The position numbers and the translations under genes were made by a program. A stretch of DNA of 7,769 bases from CBFGTJ01 sp965651815 (lineage in GTDB: Bacteria; Actinomycetota; Acidimicrobiia; Acidimicrobiales; Microtrichaceae), in the NCBI GenBank assembly GCA_965651815.1, contig CBFGTJ010000149.1, forward strand, positions 1-7,769, given 5' to 3'. Positions 1 through 6,145 of the stretch are shown here, piece after piece. The notes below the pieces were generated by a model. It was not told where the DNA came from. It was given only the letters and a program-made list of their open reading frames with translations, and made no database searches. How positions within the stretch are numbered: the first letter of the stretch is position 1; the number at the start of each line of letters is the position of its first letter.

Positions 1-125
1 AGGATCGTGCCGAGCATGAGCGGCAGGTCGAGCCGACTCCAACCGGAGAGCTGCGCGGCGATCATCACCGCGGTCAGGCCGGCGGTGGCGACGACTCCGA
101 AGACGGCCCACCCGGTCCAGTCCAT
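1..125 (-). CDS. Small membrane protein, N-terminal part only (cut by window edge)
   Basis: Seen: an ATG at 123-125 opens a minus-strand frame that stays open to the window edge, giving 41 residues beginning MDWTGWAVFGVVATAGLTAV. A GGGAGG ribosome binding site lies at 132-137, six bases before the ATG, which supports this start. Residues about 6-24 form a hydrophobic segment without charges, and a second hydrophobic stretch begins near residue 33 (LPLMLGTIL), so this is probably a multi-pass inner membrane protein with a short loop (SGWSRLD) between the first two helices. It is divergent from the FAD oxidoreductase gene, with 110 bp between the two starts. I do not recognise a characterised family from this fragment, and no function is proposed. 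Confidence is good that it is a gene and low on what it does. Confidence 0.72.
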   Translation of the reverse strand, partial: MDWTGWAVFGVVATAGLTAVMIAAQLSGWSRLDLPLMLGTI

Positions 126-173
126 GCGGCGCCTCCCACCAGTTTGCCTACCCAACTCTAAAGCAGAAATGCA

Positions 174-202
174 TTGACTAAACAGGTGGACGGGCCTCTA
201 AT
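174..202 (+). promoter_or_regulatory. Sigma-70-like promoter for the FAD oxidoreductase gene
   Basis: TTGACT at 174-179 and TCTAAT at 197-202 are separated by exactly 17 bp. Each differs by one base from the housekeeping consensus (TTGACA, TATAAT). The patch is clearly more AT-rich than the rest of the window. Initiation would fall near 209-210, leaving a leader of about 27 nt that contains the AAGGGG ribosome binding site at 224-229. A five-base inverted repeat (GCATT 171-175, AATGC 200-204) brackets the element. On the other strand, TAGAGT (complement of 155-160) could serve as a -10 box for the divergent gene, but its -35 region is poor. Confidence 0.6.
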
Positions 203-235
203 GCGAAGGAGAACGAGCTGTACAAGGGGTCCGCC

Positions 236-1492
236 ATGTCACCGCCACACACCATCGCCATCGTCGGCGCCGGGCTCGCCGGCGCCAAGGCCGCGGAGGG
301 TGCCCGCGACGCCGGCTACGACGGGCGCATCGTCCTCGTCGGCGCGGAGGCCGAGCTCCCCTACGAGCGACCTCCGCTGTCGAAGGAGGTGCTCCGGGGC
401 GAGAAGCCGCCCGAGTCCGCCCGCGTCCACGACCCGGCCTTCTACGAGGAGCACGACATCGAACTGCTGGGCGGGCGCACCGTCGTCGAGCTGGACGCCC
501 ACCAGCGCGAGCTGCACCTCGACGGGGGCGAGCGCGTCCCGTTCTCCAGCGCGGTGCTCGCCACCGGGAGCTCACCCCGCCGGCTCGGCGTCCCCGGCCA
601 CGACCTCGACGGGATCCACCACCTCCGCACCATCGGCGATTCCGCCCGCCTGCACGACGCGGCCCGCGAGGCCGGGCGGGTCGCCGTGGTGGGCGCCGGG
701 TGGATCGGCTCCGAGGTCGCCGCGTCGCTGCGCCAGCTCGGCGCGGCCGTCGTGCTGATCGACCCCCTCACCACCCCGCTGCAGCGGGTGCTGGGCGACG
801 AGGTCGGCGCGGTGTTCGCCACGCTGCACCGCAGCCACGGGGTGGAGCTGCGGATGGGCGTCGGCGTCGCCGAGCTGCGGGGCCGGGGGCGTGTCCGCGA
901 GGTCGTCCTCGACGACGGCAGCGTCGAGGCGGCGGACGTGGTCGTGGTCGGGATCGGCGTGCTGCCCGAGGTCGACGTGGCGCAGCGTGCGGGGCTGCGC
1001 GTCGAGGACGGCGTGGTCACCGACGAGCTGCTCCGCACCAGCGCCCGCGGCATCTTCGCGGCGGGTGACGTCGCGTCCGCGTGGCACCCCCACTACCGGC
1101 ACCACCTGCGTGTGGAGCACTGGGCGAACGCCCTGCACCAGGGCCGCGTCGCCGGAGCGAACGCGGCGGGTGGCAGCGAGGTGTACGACCGCCTGCCCTA
1201 CTTCTTCTCCGACCAGTACGACCTGGGCATGGAGTACGTCGGCCACCACGACCCGACCGACTCGCTCGCCGTGCGGGGGTCGATCAGCGACCAGCGCTTC
1301 GTCGCGTTCTGGCACTGGCACGGGCGCGTCTCGGCCGCCCTGAGCGTGAACACCTGGGACGTGATCGACGACCTCAAGGCCATCGTCGGCTCGCCGCACC
1401 CTGTGGACCCGGCGCGCCTCGTCGACCCGTCGGTCCCGCTGTCGGAGGTCGCCCCGCTCGTGCCCAGCGGCGGTTCGCCCGCCTGGTGGTAG
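236..1492 (+). CDS. FAD-dependent NAD(P)H oxidoreductase, rubredoxin/ferredoxin reductase type
   Basis: A 418-residue cytoplasmic flavoprotein. Family role: it passes electrons from NAD(P)H through FAD to a small iron-sulfur protein that feeds an oxygenase or P450. Seen: an FAD-binding GAGLAG at residues 11-16; the ERPPLSKE segment at 44-51 typical of this family; an ATG motif at 109-111; a second nucleotide-binding GAGWIG at 153-158, followed by an acidic residue (D176) after the next strand, which favours NADH; the FAAGDVA FAD motif at 274-280; and the VEHWANALHQG segment at 293-303. Residues from about 320 match the C-terminal reductase domain. The length is normal for the family. The ATG is preceded by AAGGGG (224-229) at a suitable distance. 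No ferredoxin, rubredoxin, Rieske or P450 gene is visible nearby, so the electron acceptor is unknown. It converges with the thioesterase gene, with only 15 bp between the stops. Confidence 0.93.
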   Translation: MSPPHTIAIVGAGLAGAKAAEGARDAGYDGRIVLVGAEAELPYERPPLSKEVLRGEKPPESARVHDPAFYEEHDIELLGGRTVVELDAHQRELHLDGGERVPFSSAVLATGSSPRRLGVPGHDLDGIHHLRTIGDSARLHDAAREAGRVAVVGAGWIGSEVAASLRQLGAAVVLIDPLTTPLQRVLGDEVGAVFATLHRSHGVELRMGVGVAELRGRGRVREVVLDDGSVEAADVVVVGIGVLPEVDVAQRAGLRVEDGVVTDELLRTSARGIFAAGDVASAWHPHYRHHLRVEHWANALHQGRVAGANAAGGSEVYDRLPYFFSDQYDLGMEYVGHHDPTDSLAVRGSISDQRFVAFWHWHGRVSAALSVNTWDVIDDLKAIVGSPHPVDPARLVDPSVPLSEVAPLVPSGGSPAWW

Positions 1493-1507
1493 CCGCCGGG
1501 CCCCGCC

Positions 1508-1957
1508 TCAGAGCTCGGGCTGGCCGGTCGGTTCGACCTCGGCGCCGGGCGTCAGCGGCCGCCGGAGCGGCACCTTCATCATCGAGAAGTCGGCGGTCGC
1601 GATGAGGTGCTCCTCGACGTCGACGATCTTGCACTCGACGACGATGAGCTGGCTGCCGGCCCGCACCACCTCGGCTCGTGCGATCACGCGGTCGCCGTTC
1701 GGTCGCCCCAGGTAGCGCACGTGCATGTCGGCGGTGACCAGCGACTCCTTCTGCGGGTCGAACCCACTGCGGCGGGCCGCGGCGAGCGCGCACGCGAGGT
1801 CCACGAGCGTGGCGATCGCCCCGCCGTGCAGGTTCGCGGTGAACCCGAACGCCTCGGGCCGCACCGGCATGGTCACCTCGGCGACGGACGAGCCCTCCTC
1901 GGGGGTCACGAACTCGAAGCCGAGGAGGTCGTGCAGCGGGATGCTCGGCCCGCTCAC
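1508..1957 (-). CDS. PaaI-family hotdog-fold thioesterase
   Basis: A 149-residue single-domain hotdog protein. Family role: hydrolysis of acyl-CoA thioesters, often aryl or hydroxyaryl acyl-CoA; the substrate here is unknown. Seen: the signature NLHGGAIATLVDLA at residues 42-55, with HGG at 44-46 and the conserved Asp at 53, then strands such as SLVTADMHVRYLGRP and ECKIVDVEEHLIATADFSMM typical of the fold. The frame is open upstream to 2284, but there it overlaps the VOC gene and the residues lose family character. I therefore chose the GTG at 1955-1957. It has GGGAG at 1964-1968, six bases upstream, and overlaps the VOC stop as GTGA (1954-1957), which indicates translational coupling. A tail of about 20 residues (PLRRPLTPGAEVEPTGQPEL) follows the fold and looks unstructured. 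Confidence 0.88.
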   Translation of the reverse strand: MSGPSIPLHDLLGFEFVTPEEGSSVAEVTMPVRPEAFGFTANLHGGAIATLVDLACALAAARRSGFDPQKESLVTADMHVRYLGRPNGDRVIARAEVVRAGSQLIVVECKIVDVEEHLIATADFSMMKVPLRRPLTPGAEVEPTGQPEL

Positions 1958-2343
1958 GAACCGCTCCCGTACGGCCGGGTGATCGCTTCGAGGTAGTGGC
2001 CGTCGTTCGACAGGAAGTACACGCCCCGGCCGCCGTCGTTGTGGTTGATCTGCCCCGGGTAGCGCTGGCGCGGGTCGGCCCAGTGGTCCAGGCCCCGCAG
2101 CAGGATGCGACCGTGGATCTGGTCGAAGTCGTCCTCGCCCACCAGGAACGCGTAGTGCTGGGGCACGACCTCCTCGCCGTCGGGCACCGACGCGAAGTCG
2201 AGGCCCACGCCGTTGTCGGTGACGACCTGCCAGAAGTGGCCCCAGTGCTCCGGCGGCGCGGTCCCGAACATCTCCGCGAACCACCGGGCCGAGGTCTCGG
2301 CGTCGCGTGCGGCGACGATCGTGTGGTTGAGCTGGATCGGCAC
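1954..2343 (-). CDS. VOC family (glyoxalase/bleomycin-resistance fold) protein
   Basis: A 129-residue protein of the vicinal oxygen chelate superfamily, whose members are metal-dependent lyases, isomerases, dioxygenases or drug-binding proteins. Seen: N-terminal QLNHTIVAARDAETSARWF, with His7 as the first likely metal ligand; His63 in QHYAF opening the second module; and Glu119 in GHYLEAITRPY near the C-terminus, the usual last ligand. D49 may sit at the second ligand position (inference). The start is a GTG (2341-2343), with only a distant GGAG about 13 bases upstream, so initiation may be weak or helped by coupling to the amidohydrolase gene, which ends 39 bp earlier. Its TGA overlaps the thioesterase GTG. 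The fold is confident but the reaction is not; a specific label such as methylmalonyl-CoA epimerase or dioxygenase would be a guess. Confidence 0.86.
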   Translation of the reverse strand: MPIQLNHTIVAARDAETSARWFAEMFGTAPPEHWGHFWQVVTDNGVGLDFASVPDGEEVVPQHYAFLVGEDDFDQIHGRILLRGLDHWADPRQRYPGQINHNDGGRGVYFLSNDGHYLEAITRPYGSGS

Positions 2344-2382
2344 GGTCGCGAGTCTGCTCCGAGCTCGGCGCCGCTCGCCGGA

Positions 2383-4080
2383 TCAGCGGCCGCTGCGGAG
2401 CAGTCGGCCGGGGAGCTCCCCGGTGTGCTCCCCGTGCTCCATGAACGGGACGCCGTTGACGATCGTGTGCTCCACGCCGACGGCGCGCTGGACGAAGCGG
2501 GGTGCGCCGCCCGGGAAGTCGTGCACGATCTCCGGCAGCTCGAGCGCGAGCGCGTCGAGGTCGATCACGTTCAGGTCGGCGAACGCGCCCTCGCGCACGA
2601 CGCCCCGGCCGCGGTAGCCGACGAAGTCGGCGGTCTCCGAGGTCAGCTTCCGCACGCCCTCCTCGAGGGTGAGCACCTGCCGGTCCCGGACCCAGTGCGA
2701 CAGCAGGTAGGTCGGCTGGCTCGCGTCCATGATCTGGGTGGCGTGCGCGCCGGCGTCCGCGAGCCCGAGGATCGTGACCGGCGAGGTCAGCAGCTCCTCG
2801 ATCGCCGCCTCGTCCTGGTTCATCACCGGCCAGTTCACGAGGGACCGCCCGTCGGAAGCGTCCATCTCGTCGAGGTAGGCCTCGACCGGGGTGACGCCCG
2901 CACGCCGTGCGATCGCGGCGAGCGAGTCCTCCTCGCCGTAGGCGTAGCGGGCGGGCCGGTCCGCCGGCATCAGGTACATGCGCTCGAAGGGCTCGACCGC
3001 CTTGCCGGCTCCCTCCTCGAGCAGGCGGCGCCGCACCTCCGGGTCGCGGATGGCCGCGAGGCGCTCGGCCAGCGGCGCGCCGCGCAGGGGCTGGAACGAC
3101 GGCAGGTCGTCGACGAGCGTGTTCGCCGCGAAGCTGAACAGCACGCCGACGCTGCGCGGCGTGATCTGGGGGTGCAGCTGGGCGCCCTCGCGGTTCGCCC
3201 GCTCGCAGATGCGCAGCACCCGCCGGTAGTGGTCCCCCAGCGACGAGATCTGCTGCAGGTTGAACGTGAACGGCCGGCCGAGCGAGCGCGACAGGTCAGC
3301 CATCCACGCCAGCTCCTCCTCGACGCGGTCCCCGGGCTCGTGCTCCAGGTTGTAGCGGGGTGCACTCTCGAGCACGCCCCGCCCGAGCCGCGCGAGCGGT
3401 TCGGCGGCCGCCGCGAACTCGGCGGGATCGCTCCAGGTGCCGGGCACGTTGCGGCCGTCGGGCACGCGGTGGAAGAGGCTGCGGGAGATCGAGTAGCCGA
3501 GCGCCCCTGCCTCGACGGACCGCTCCACGTGCCTCGCCATCTCGGCGAGCTGGTCCTCGGAGAGCCGGAACTCGGGGTCGCAGGCCTCGTCACCCGCCAC
3601 GTACAGGCGCAGGGCGACGTCGCCGACGTAGCCACCCGCGTTGAGGCCCAGCGGCATCGCCTCGAGCGCGTCGAGGTAGCCCCCGTAGTCCTCCCACCCC
3701 CACGGCAACCCCTCGAGGATGCAGTCCGCGGGGATGTCCTCCACGGACTCCATGGCGGTGGCGAGCAGCTCGGCCTGGCCGGGACGGACCGGGGCGAAGG
3801 TCATGCCGCAGTTGCCCATGACCACCGAGGTGACCCCGTGCCAGCACGACGACGACATCGTCGGGTCCCACCCGACCTGGGCGTCGAGGTGCGAGTGCAG
3901 GTCGACGAACCCGGGCGTGACGATGCGTCCCTCCGCGTCGATCACCCGGCCCGCGCCGGACGGGTCGACCTGCCCGACCGCGGTGATCCGGTCGCCGTCG
4001 ACCGCCACGTCCGCCCGACGGGCCGGCGCGCCGGTGCCGTCCACCACGGTGCCCCCGGTGATGACGAGGTCGTGTGCCAT
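2383..4080 (-). CDS. Amidohydrolase of the N-acyl-D-amino-acid deacylase (D-aminoacylase-like) family
   Basis: A 565-residue metal-dependent hydrolase of the amidohydrolase superfamily. Seen: an N-terminal composite beta-sandwich segment (LVITGGTVVDGTGAPARRAD); the metal-binding HSH at residues 62-64 inside VDLHSHLDAQ; GNCG at 89-92, whose Cys91 matches the bridging cysteine of D-aminoacylases; ADAGAHA at 441-447, with D442 as the likely catalytic Asp; and a C-terminal return to the sandwich (GVVREGAFADLNVIDLD, VEHTIVNGVPF). The segments where classical D-aminoacylases carry two further metal histidines read LESAPRYN (237-244) and FNLQQIS (273-279) here, so the substrate may not be an N-acyl-D-amino acid. 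The ATG at 4078-4080 has AGGGGG at 4086-4091, five bases upstream. The gene lies between the GGDEF/EAL gene (46 bp) and the VOC gene (39 bp), probably in the same transcript. No signal peptide is seen, so it is cytoplasmic. Confidence 0.9.
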   Translation of the reverse strand: MAHDLVITGGTVVDGTGAPARRADVAVDGDRITAVGQVDPSGAGRVIDAEGRIVTPGFVDLHSHLDAQVGWDPTMSSSCWHGVTSVVMGNCGMTFAPVRPGQAELLATAMESVEDIPADCILEGLPWGWEDYGGYLDALEAMPLGLNAGGYVGDVALRLYVAGDEACDPEFRLSEDQLAEMARHVERSVEAGALGYSISRSLFHRVPDGRNVPGTWSDPAEFAAAAEPLARLGRGVLESAPRYNLEHEPGDRVEEELAWMADLSRSLGRPFTFNLQQISSLGDHYRRVLRICERANREGAQLHPQITPRSVGVLFSFAANTLVDDLPSFQPLRGAPLAERLAAIRDPEVRRRLLEEGAGKAVEPFERMYLMPADRPARYAYGEEDSLAAIARRAGVTPVEAYLDEMDASDGRSLVNWPVMNQDEAAIEELLTSPVTILGLADAGAHATQIMDASQPTYLLSHWVRDRQVLTLEEGVRKLTSETADFVGYRGRGVVREGAFADLNVIDLDALALELPEIVHDFPGGAPRFVQRAVGVEHTIVNGVPFMEHGEHTGELPGRLLRSGR

Positions 4081-4102
4081 GGGATCCCCCTACCGCTCCG
4101 CC

Positions 4103-4119
4103 GCGGCCCGCGGGGCCGC
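4103..4119 (-). promoter_or_regulatory. Short GC hairpin between the GGDEF/EAL and amidohydrolase genes
   Basis: GCGGCCC (4103-4109) and GGGCCGC (4113-4119) form a perfect 7-bp stem around a GCG loop. It sits inside the 46-bp gap, just before the amidohydrolase ribosome binding site. There is no T-run on either side, so it could be a weak terminator, an RNA-processing or attenuation element, or chance in GC-rich DNA. Confidence 0.3.
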
Positions 4120-4126
4120 TGGGCGG

Positions 4127-5950
4127 TCAAGCTACCGGGTCGCCGATGCCCAGCAGCGCCGGGATGTCCTCCGAGCGGACGGGGCTGGAGAACCACCACC
4201 CCTGGGCGGCGTCGACGCCGAGCGAGGCGAGCGCGGCGAGCTGCTCGTCCGTCTCGACCCCCTCCGCGATGACCTGCAGACCGAGGGAGGCCGCGAGCGC
4301 GACGATCGCGGCGCAGATCGCCCGGTCCTCGCCGTCCACCTCGACGCCGTCGACGAACTCGCGGGCCAGCTTCAGCACGCTGACCGGGAAGCGCTTCAGG
4401 TAGGCGAGCGACGAGTGGCCGGTGCCGAAGTCGTCGATCGCGATGCGGATGCCGTGCGACGCGAGGTCGTCCAGGATGCGCCGCGCCGCCTCGGGATCGG
4501 CCATGACCGACGTCTCGGTGACCTCCGCGCACAGCGCGGTGCCCGGCACACCCGCCTGCGCGAGCTGCGAGGTGAGCGCGCACACCAGCCGCTCCGACGC
4601 GAGCTCCTCGGCGGAGACGTTCACCGACACGTAGCCGTCCCACCCGGCCGCCCGCCACGCGGCGACGTCACGGATGGCGATGCCCCGCACCAGCTCGCCG
4701 ATCCGGTCGGCGAGGCCCGATCCCTCCGCCGCGGTGATGAACCGGCTCGGGGCCACCGCGCCCAGCTCGGGGTCGGTCCAGCGCGCGAGCGCCTCCAGGG
4801 CCACGACGGAGCCGTCGAGCGCGCAGATCGGCTGGTAGACGACGTGGAACCGCTCGGGGTGGCACTCGAGCGCCCCGCGCAGCGCGGTGAGCACGGCCAG
4901 GTGGGACTTGGCCGCGTCGCGCGCTTCGGGGGAGAACTGCACCGCCCGGCCCTTGCCGGCGCGCTTCGCCTGGTACACGGCGACGTCCGCGTCGCGCAGC
5001 ACCTCCTCCGCGCTGCGCGAACCGTCGACGCCCACGAGTCCGACCGAGGTGGTGACGACCGTCGTGTGGCCGTCGATCAGGTAGGGCGCCGCGATGGCCT
5101 CGACGAGGCGGTCGGCGGCCTCGGCGGCACGGCCGTCCACCGACGCGCCCGGCAGCAGGACGGCGAACTCGTCGCCGCCGAGCCGGGTCACCACGTCGAC
5201 GCCGGCGCGCACGTTGCGCACGAGCCGCTCCGCGACCGTGGCGAGGAGCTGGTCGCCCGCCTCGTGGCCGAGGGAGTCGTTGACGAGGTTGAAGTCGTCG
5301 AGGTCGAGGTGGACCACCGAGGCGGCGTCGAGCCGGCCCTGGCGCACGTCGCGCACCACCCGCCCGATCGCGTCGAGCATGTCGCGGCGGTCGCCGAGCC
5401 CGGTGAGCGGGTCGCGCCGATCGTCGTCGACCCGCTCAGGCGGCGGCGCTCCGCCCCTGGCAGGGTCGGCGTCGACCGGCCACACCATCGCCACCGCGTG
5501 CGCACCGAGGGCGAGCGGGAACACGTGCAGCCGGCCCCGCCACCCCGACGGCGTCGTGACGAGGGTGGTCCCGTGCACCGAGGCGGCGACCGCCCGGGTG
5601 CACATGAGGCGCAGCTCGGCCGGGTCGGAGGTGAACAGCGACTCGATCCTCGACCCGACGAGCGCGCCGAGCCGGTGGGTGGCGTCCGCGTTCACGGCGA
5701 GGACGCTGCCCTCGAGGTCGACGACCAGCGACGGCCAGGGCGCACGTTCGAACGCCACACCGGGGGCGACCGGCGGTGGGACCTGGCCCGGGCCGCGGAG
5801 GATGAGCCCCCGCCGCGGCGGGCGCATCCGCCGCACCGGCAGCGCGAGCAGCGGCTCCTCCGGCGCCGGTGCGCGGCTGCGGTCCTCAGGCTCGGGCTCG
5901 GGCCGGCTCGGTTCGGGGTGGGGCGCGGGCAGGGGCGTGCGCAGGCTCAC
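4127..5950 (-). CDS. PAS-like/GGDEF/EAL cyclic-di-GMP signalling protein
   Basis: A 607-residue soluble protein predicted to make and/or degrade cyclic di-GMP. Seen: a proline/glutamate-rich tail (residues 1-65); a PAS-like sensor segment (about 66-160); a GGDEF domain (about 178-340), with DPLTGLGDR at 180-188, metal Asp in LDLDDF (215-220) and an intact GGDEF at 258-262; and an EAL domain (about 355-600), with EAL at 385-387, N444, E476, DDFGTG at 506-511, K527, AEGVE at 562-566 and QG at 583-584. Both domains therefore look potentially active. Oddities: KLA (527-529) replaces the usual KID, and the product-inhibition RxxD site before GGDEF reads AGVD. No membrane segment is seen. The frame is open to 6067, but I chose the GTG at 5948-5950 because AGGAGG (5958-5963) lies seven bases upstream and the small ORF stop overlaps it as GTGA. 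The upstream residues are low-complexity Gly/Arg, unlike the rest of the protein. Confidence 0.92.
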   Translation of the reverse strand: MSLRTPLPAPHPEPSRPEPEPEDRSRAPAPEEPLLALPVRRMRPPRRGLILRGPGQVPPPVAPGVAFERAPWPSLVVDLEGSVLAVNADATHRLGALVGSRIESLFTSDPAELRLMCTRAVAASVHGTTLVTTPSGWRGRLHVFPLALGAHAVAMVWPVDADPARGGAPPPERVDDDRRDPLTGLGDRRDMLDAIGRVVRDVRQGRLDAASVVHLDLDDFNLVNDSLGHEAGDQLLATVAERLVRNVRAGVDVVTRLGGDEFAVLLPGASVDGRAAEAADRLVEAIAAPYLIDGHTTVVTTSVGLVGVDGSRSAEEVLRDADVAVYQAKRAGKGRAVQFSPEARDAAKSHLAVLTALRGALECHPERFHVVYQPICALDGSVVALEALARWTDPELGAVAPSRFITAAEGSGLADRIGELVRGIAIRDVAAWRAAGWDGYVSVNVSAEELASERLVCALTSQLAQAGVPGTALCAEVTETSVMADPEAARRILDDLASHGIRIAIDDFGTGHSSLAYLKRFPVSVLKLAREFVDGVEVDGEDRAICAAIVALAASLGLQVIAEGVETDEQLAALASLGVDAAQGWWFSSPVRSEDIPALLGIGDPVA

Positions 5951-6084
5951 GGCACGGCCTCCTCCCTGCCCACGGCGTCCAGCTCGCCCACGGCGTCCGC
6001 CCGGCCCACCCGGTGCTCCCCGGGCACCGCCGGATGGTCGACCGTCGGCGGGTTCGGGATGGGGCAAGGGGGGCGGGGCGCCAT
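5947..6084 (-). CDS. Unrecognised 45-residue small protein, coupled to the GGDEF/EAL gene
   Basis: Seen: ATG at 6082-6084 preceded by GGAAGGA (6091-6097), six bases away, and TGA at 5947-5949 overlapping the GTG of the GGDEF/EAL gene as GTGA. The protein starts MAPRPPCPIPNPP (proline-rich, one Cys at residue 7) and ends in a charged part with a near-repeat ADAVG/LDAVG (residues 29-39) before REEAVP. By hand count, GC at codon positions 1/2/3 is about 87/58/96 percent, the order expected for real coding DNA in a high-GC actinobacterium. There is no hydrophobic segment, so it would be a soluble, partly disordered peptide. I recognise no family. It may act as a partner or regulator of the cyclic-di-GMP enzyme, or mainly as a leader that delivers ribosomes to that gene (inference). 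Confidence 0.65.
   Translation of the reverse strand: MAPRPPCPIPNPPTVDHPAVPGEHRVGRADAVGELDAVGREEAVP
5958..5963 (-). promoter_or_regulatory. Strong ribosome binding site fixing the GGDEF/EAL start
   Basis: AGGAGG on the minus strand (extended GGAGGAGG over 5958-5965), seven bases before the GTG at 5950. It lies inside the last codons of the small ORF, as expected for coupled translation, and decides against the longer open frame beginning at 6067. Confidence 0.75.
5968..5998 (-). repeat. Pair of 13-bp direct repeats inside the small ORF
   Basis: GCCCACGGCGTCC occurs at 5968-5980 and again at 5986-5998 (plus strand), offset by 18 bp, that is six codons. It encodes the peptide near-repeat DAVGE/DAVGR in the small ORF. 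The in-frame period fits a duplication within a coding sequence. Confidence 0.7.
6011..6029 (-). other. Hairpin inside the small ORF
   Basis: CGGTGC (6011-6016) and GCACCG (6024-6029) form a 6-bp stem around a 7-base loop. It falls within the small ORF, about 60 bases before the GGDEF/EAL start. It may slow ribosomes or be chance; no T-run follows, so it is not proposed as a terminator. Confidence 0.25.
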
Positions 6085-6145
6085 CACAGGTCCTTCCGTG
6101 GATGCGACGAGCGTGCGGGGTCGGTTCGGGGGTCGGTGCGTGCCC

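Noticed and set aside
1469..1483. GGCGG/CCGCC hairpin near the end of the FAD oxidoreductase gene as a shared terminator
   Set aside because: The stem has only five pairs, lies within the coding sequence and has no T-run. In DNA this GC-rich such stems are common by chance.
1958..2284. Longer start for the thioesterase frame
   Set aside because: The extension overlaps most of the VOC gene and has no homology-like features; the GTG at 1957 has a ribosome binding site and the coupled GTGA overlap.
1996..4272. Plus-strand open frame of 758 codons opposite the amidohydrolase and VOC genes
   Set aside because: It is antisense to two genes with clear family motifs. The composition (rich in Arg, Val, His and Asp, without any domain) is typical of the long antisense frames that GC-rich codon use creates.
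5951..6067. 39-residue N-terminal extension of the GGDEF/EAL protein to an upstream start
   Set aside because: The residues are low-complexity Gly/Arg, the GTG at 5950 has a far better ribosome binding site, and the same DNA has a coding-type GC profile in the small-ORF frame instead.
6100..6140. ECF-sigma-like promoter (GAAC and CGTC boxes on the minus strand) before the small ORF
   Set aside because: The spacing of about 14 bases is short for such promoters and the boxes are too brief to stand out from background.
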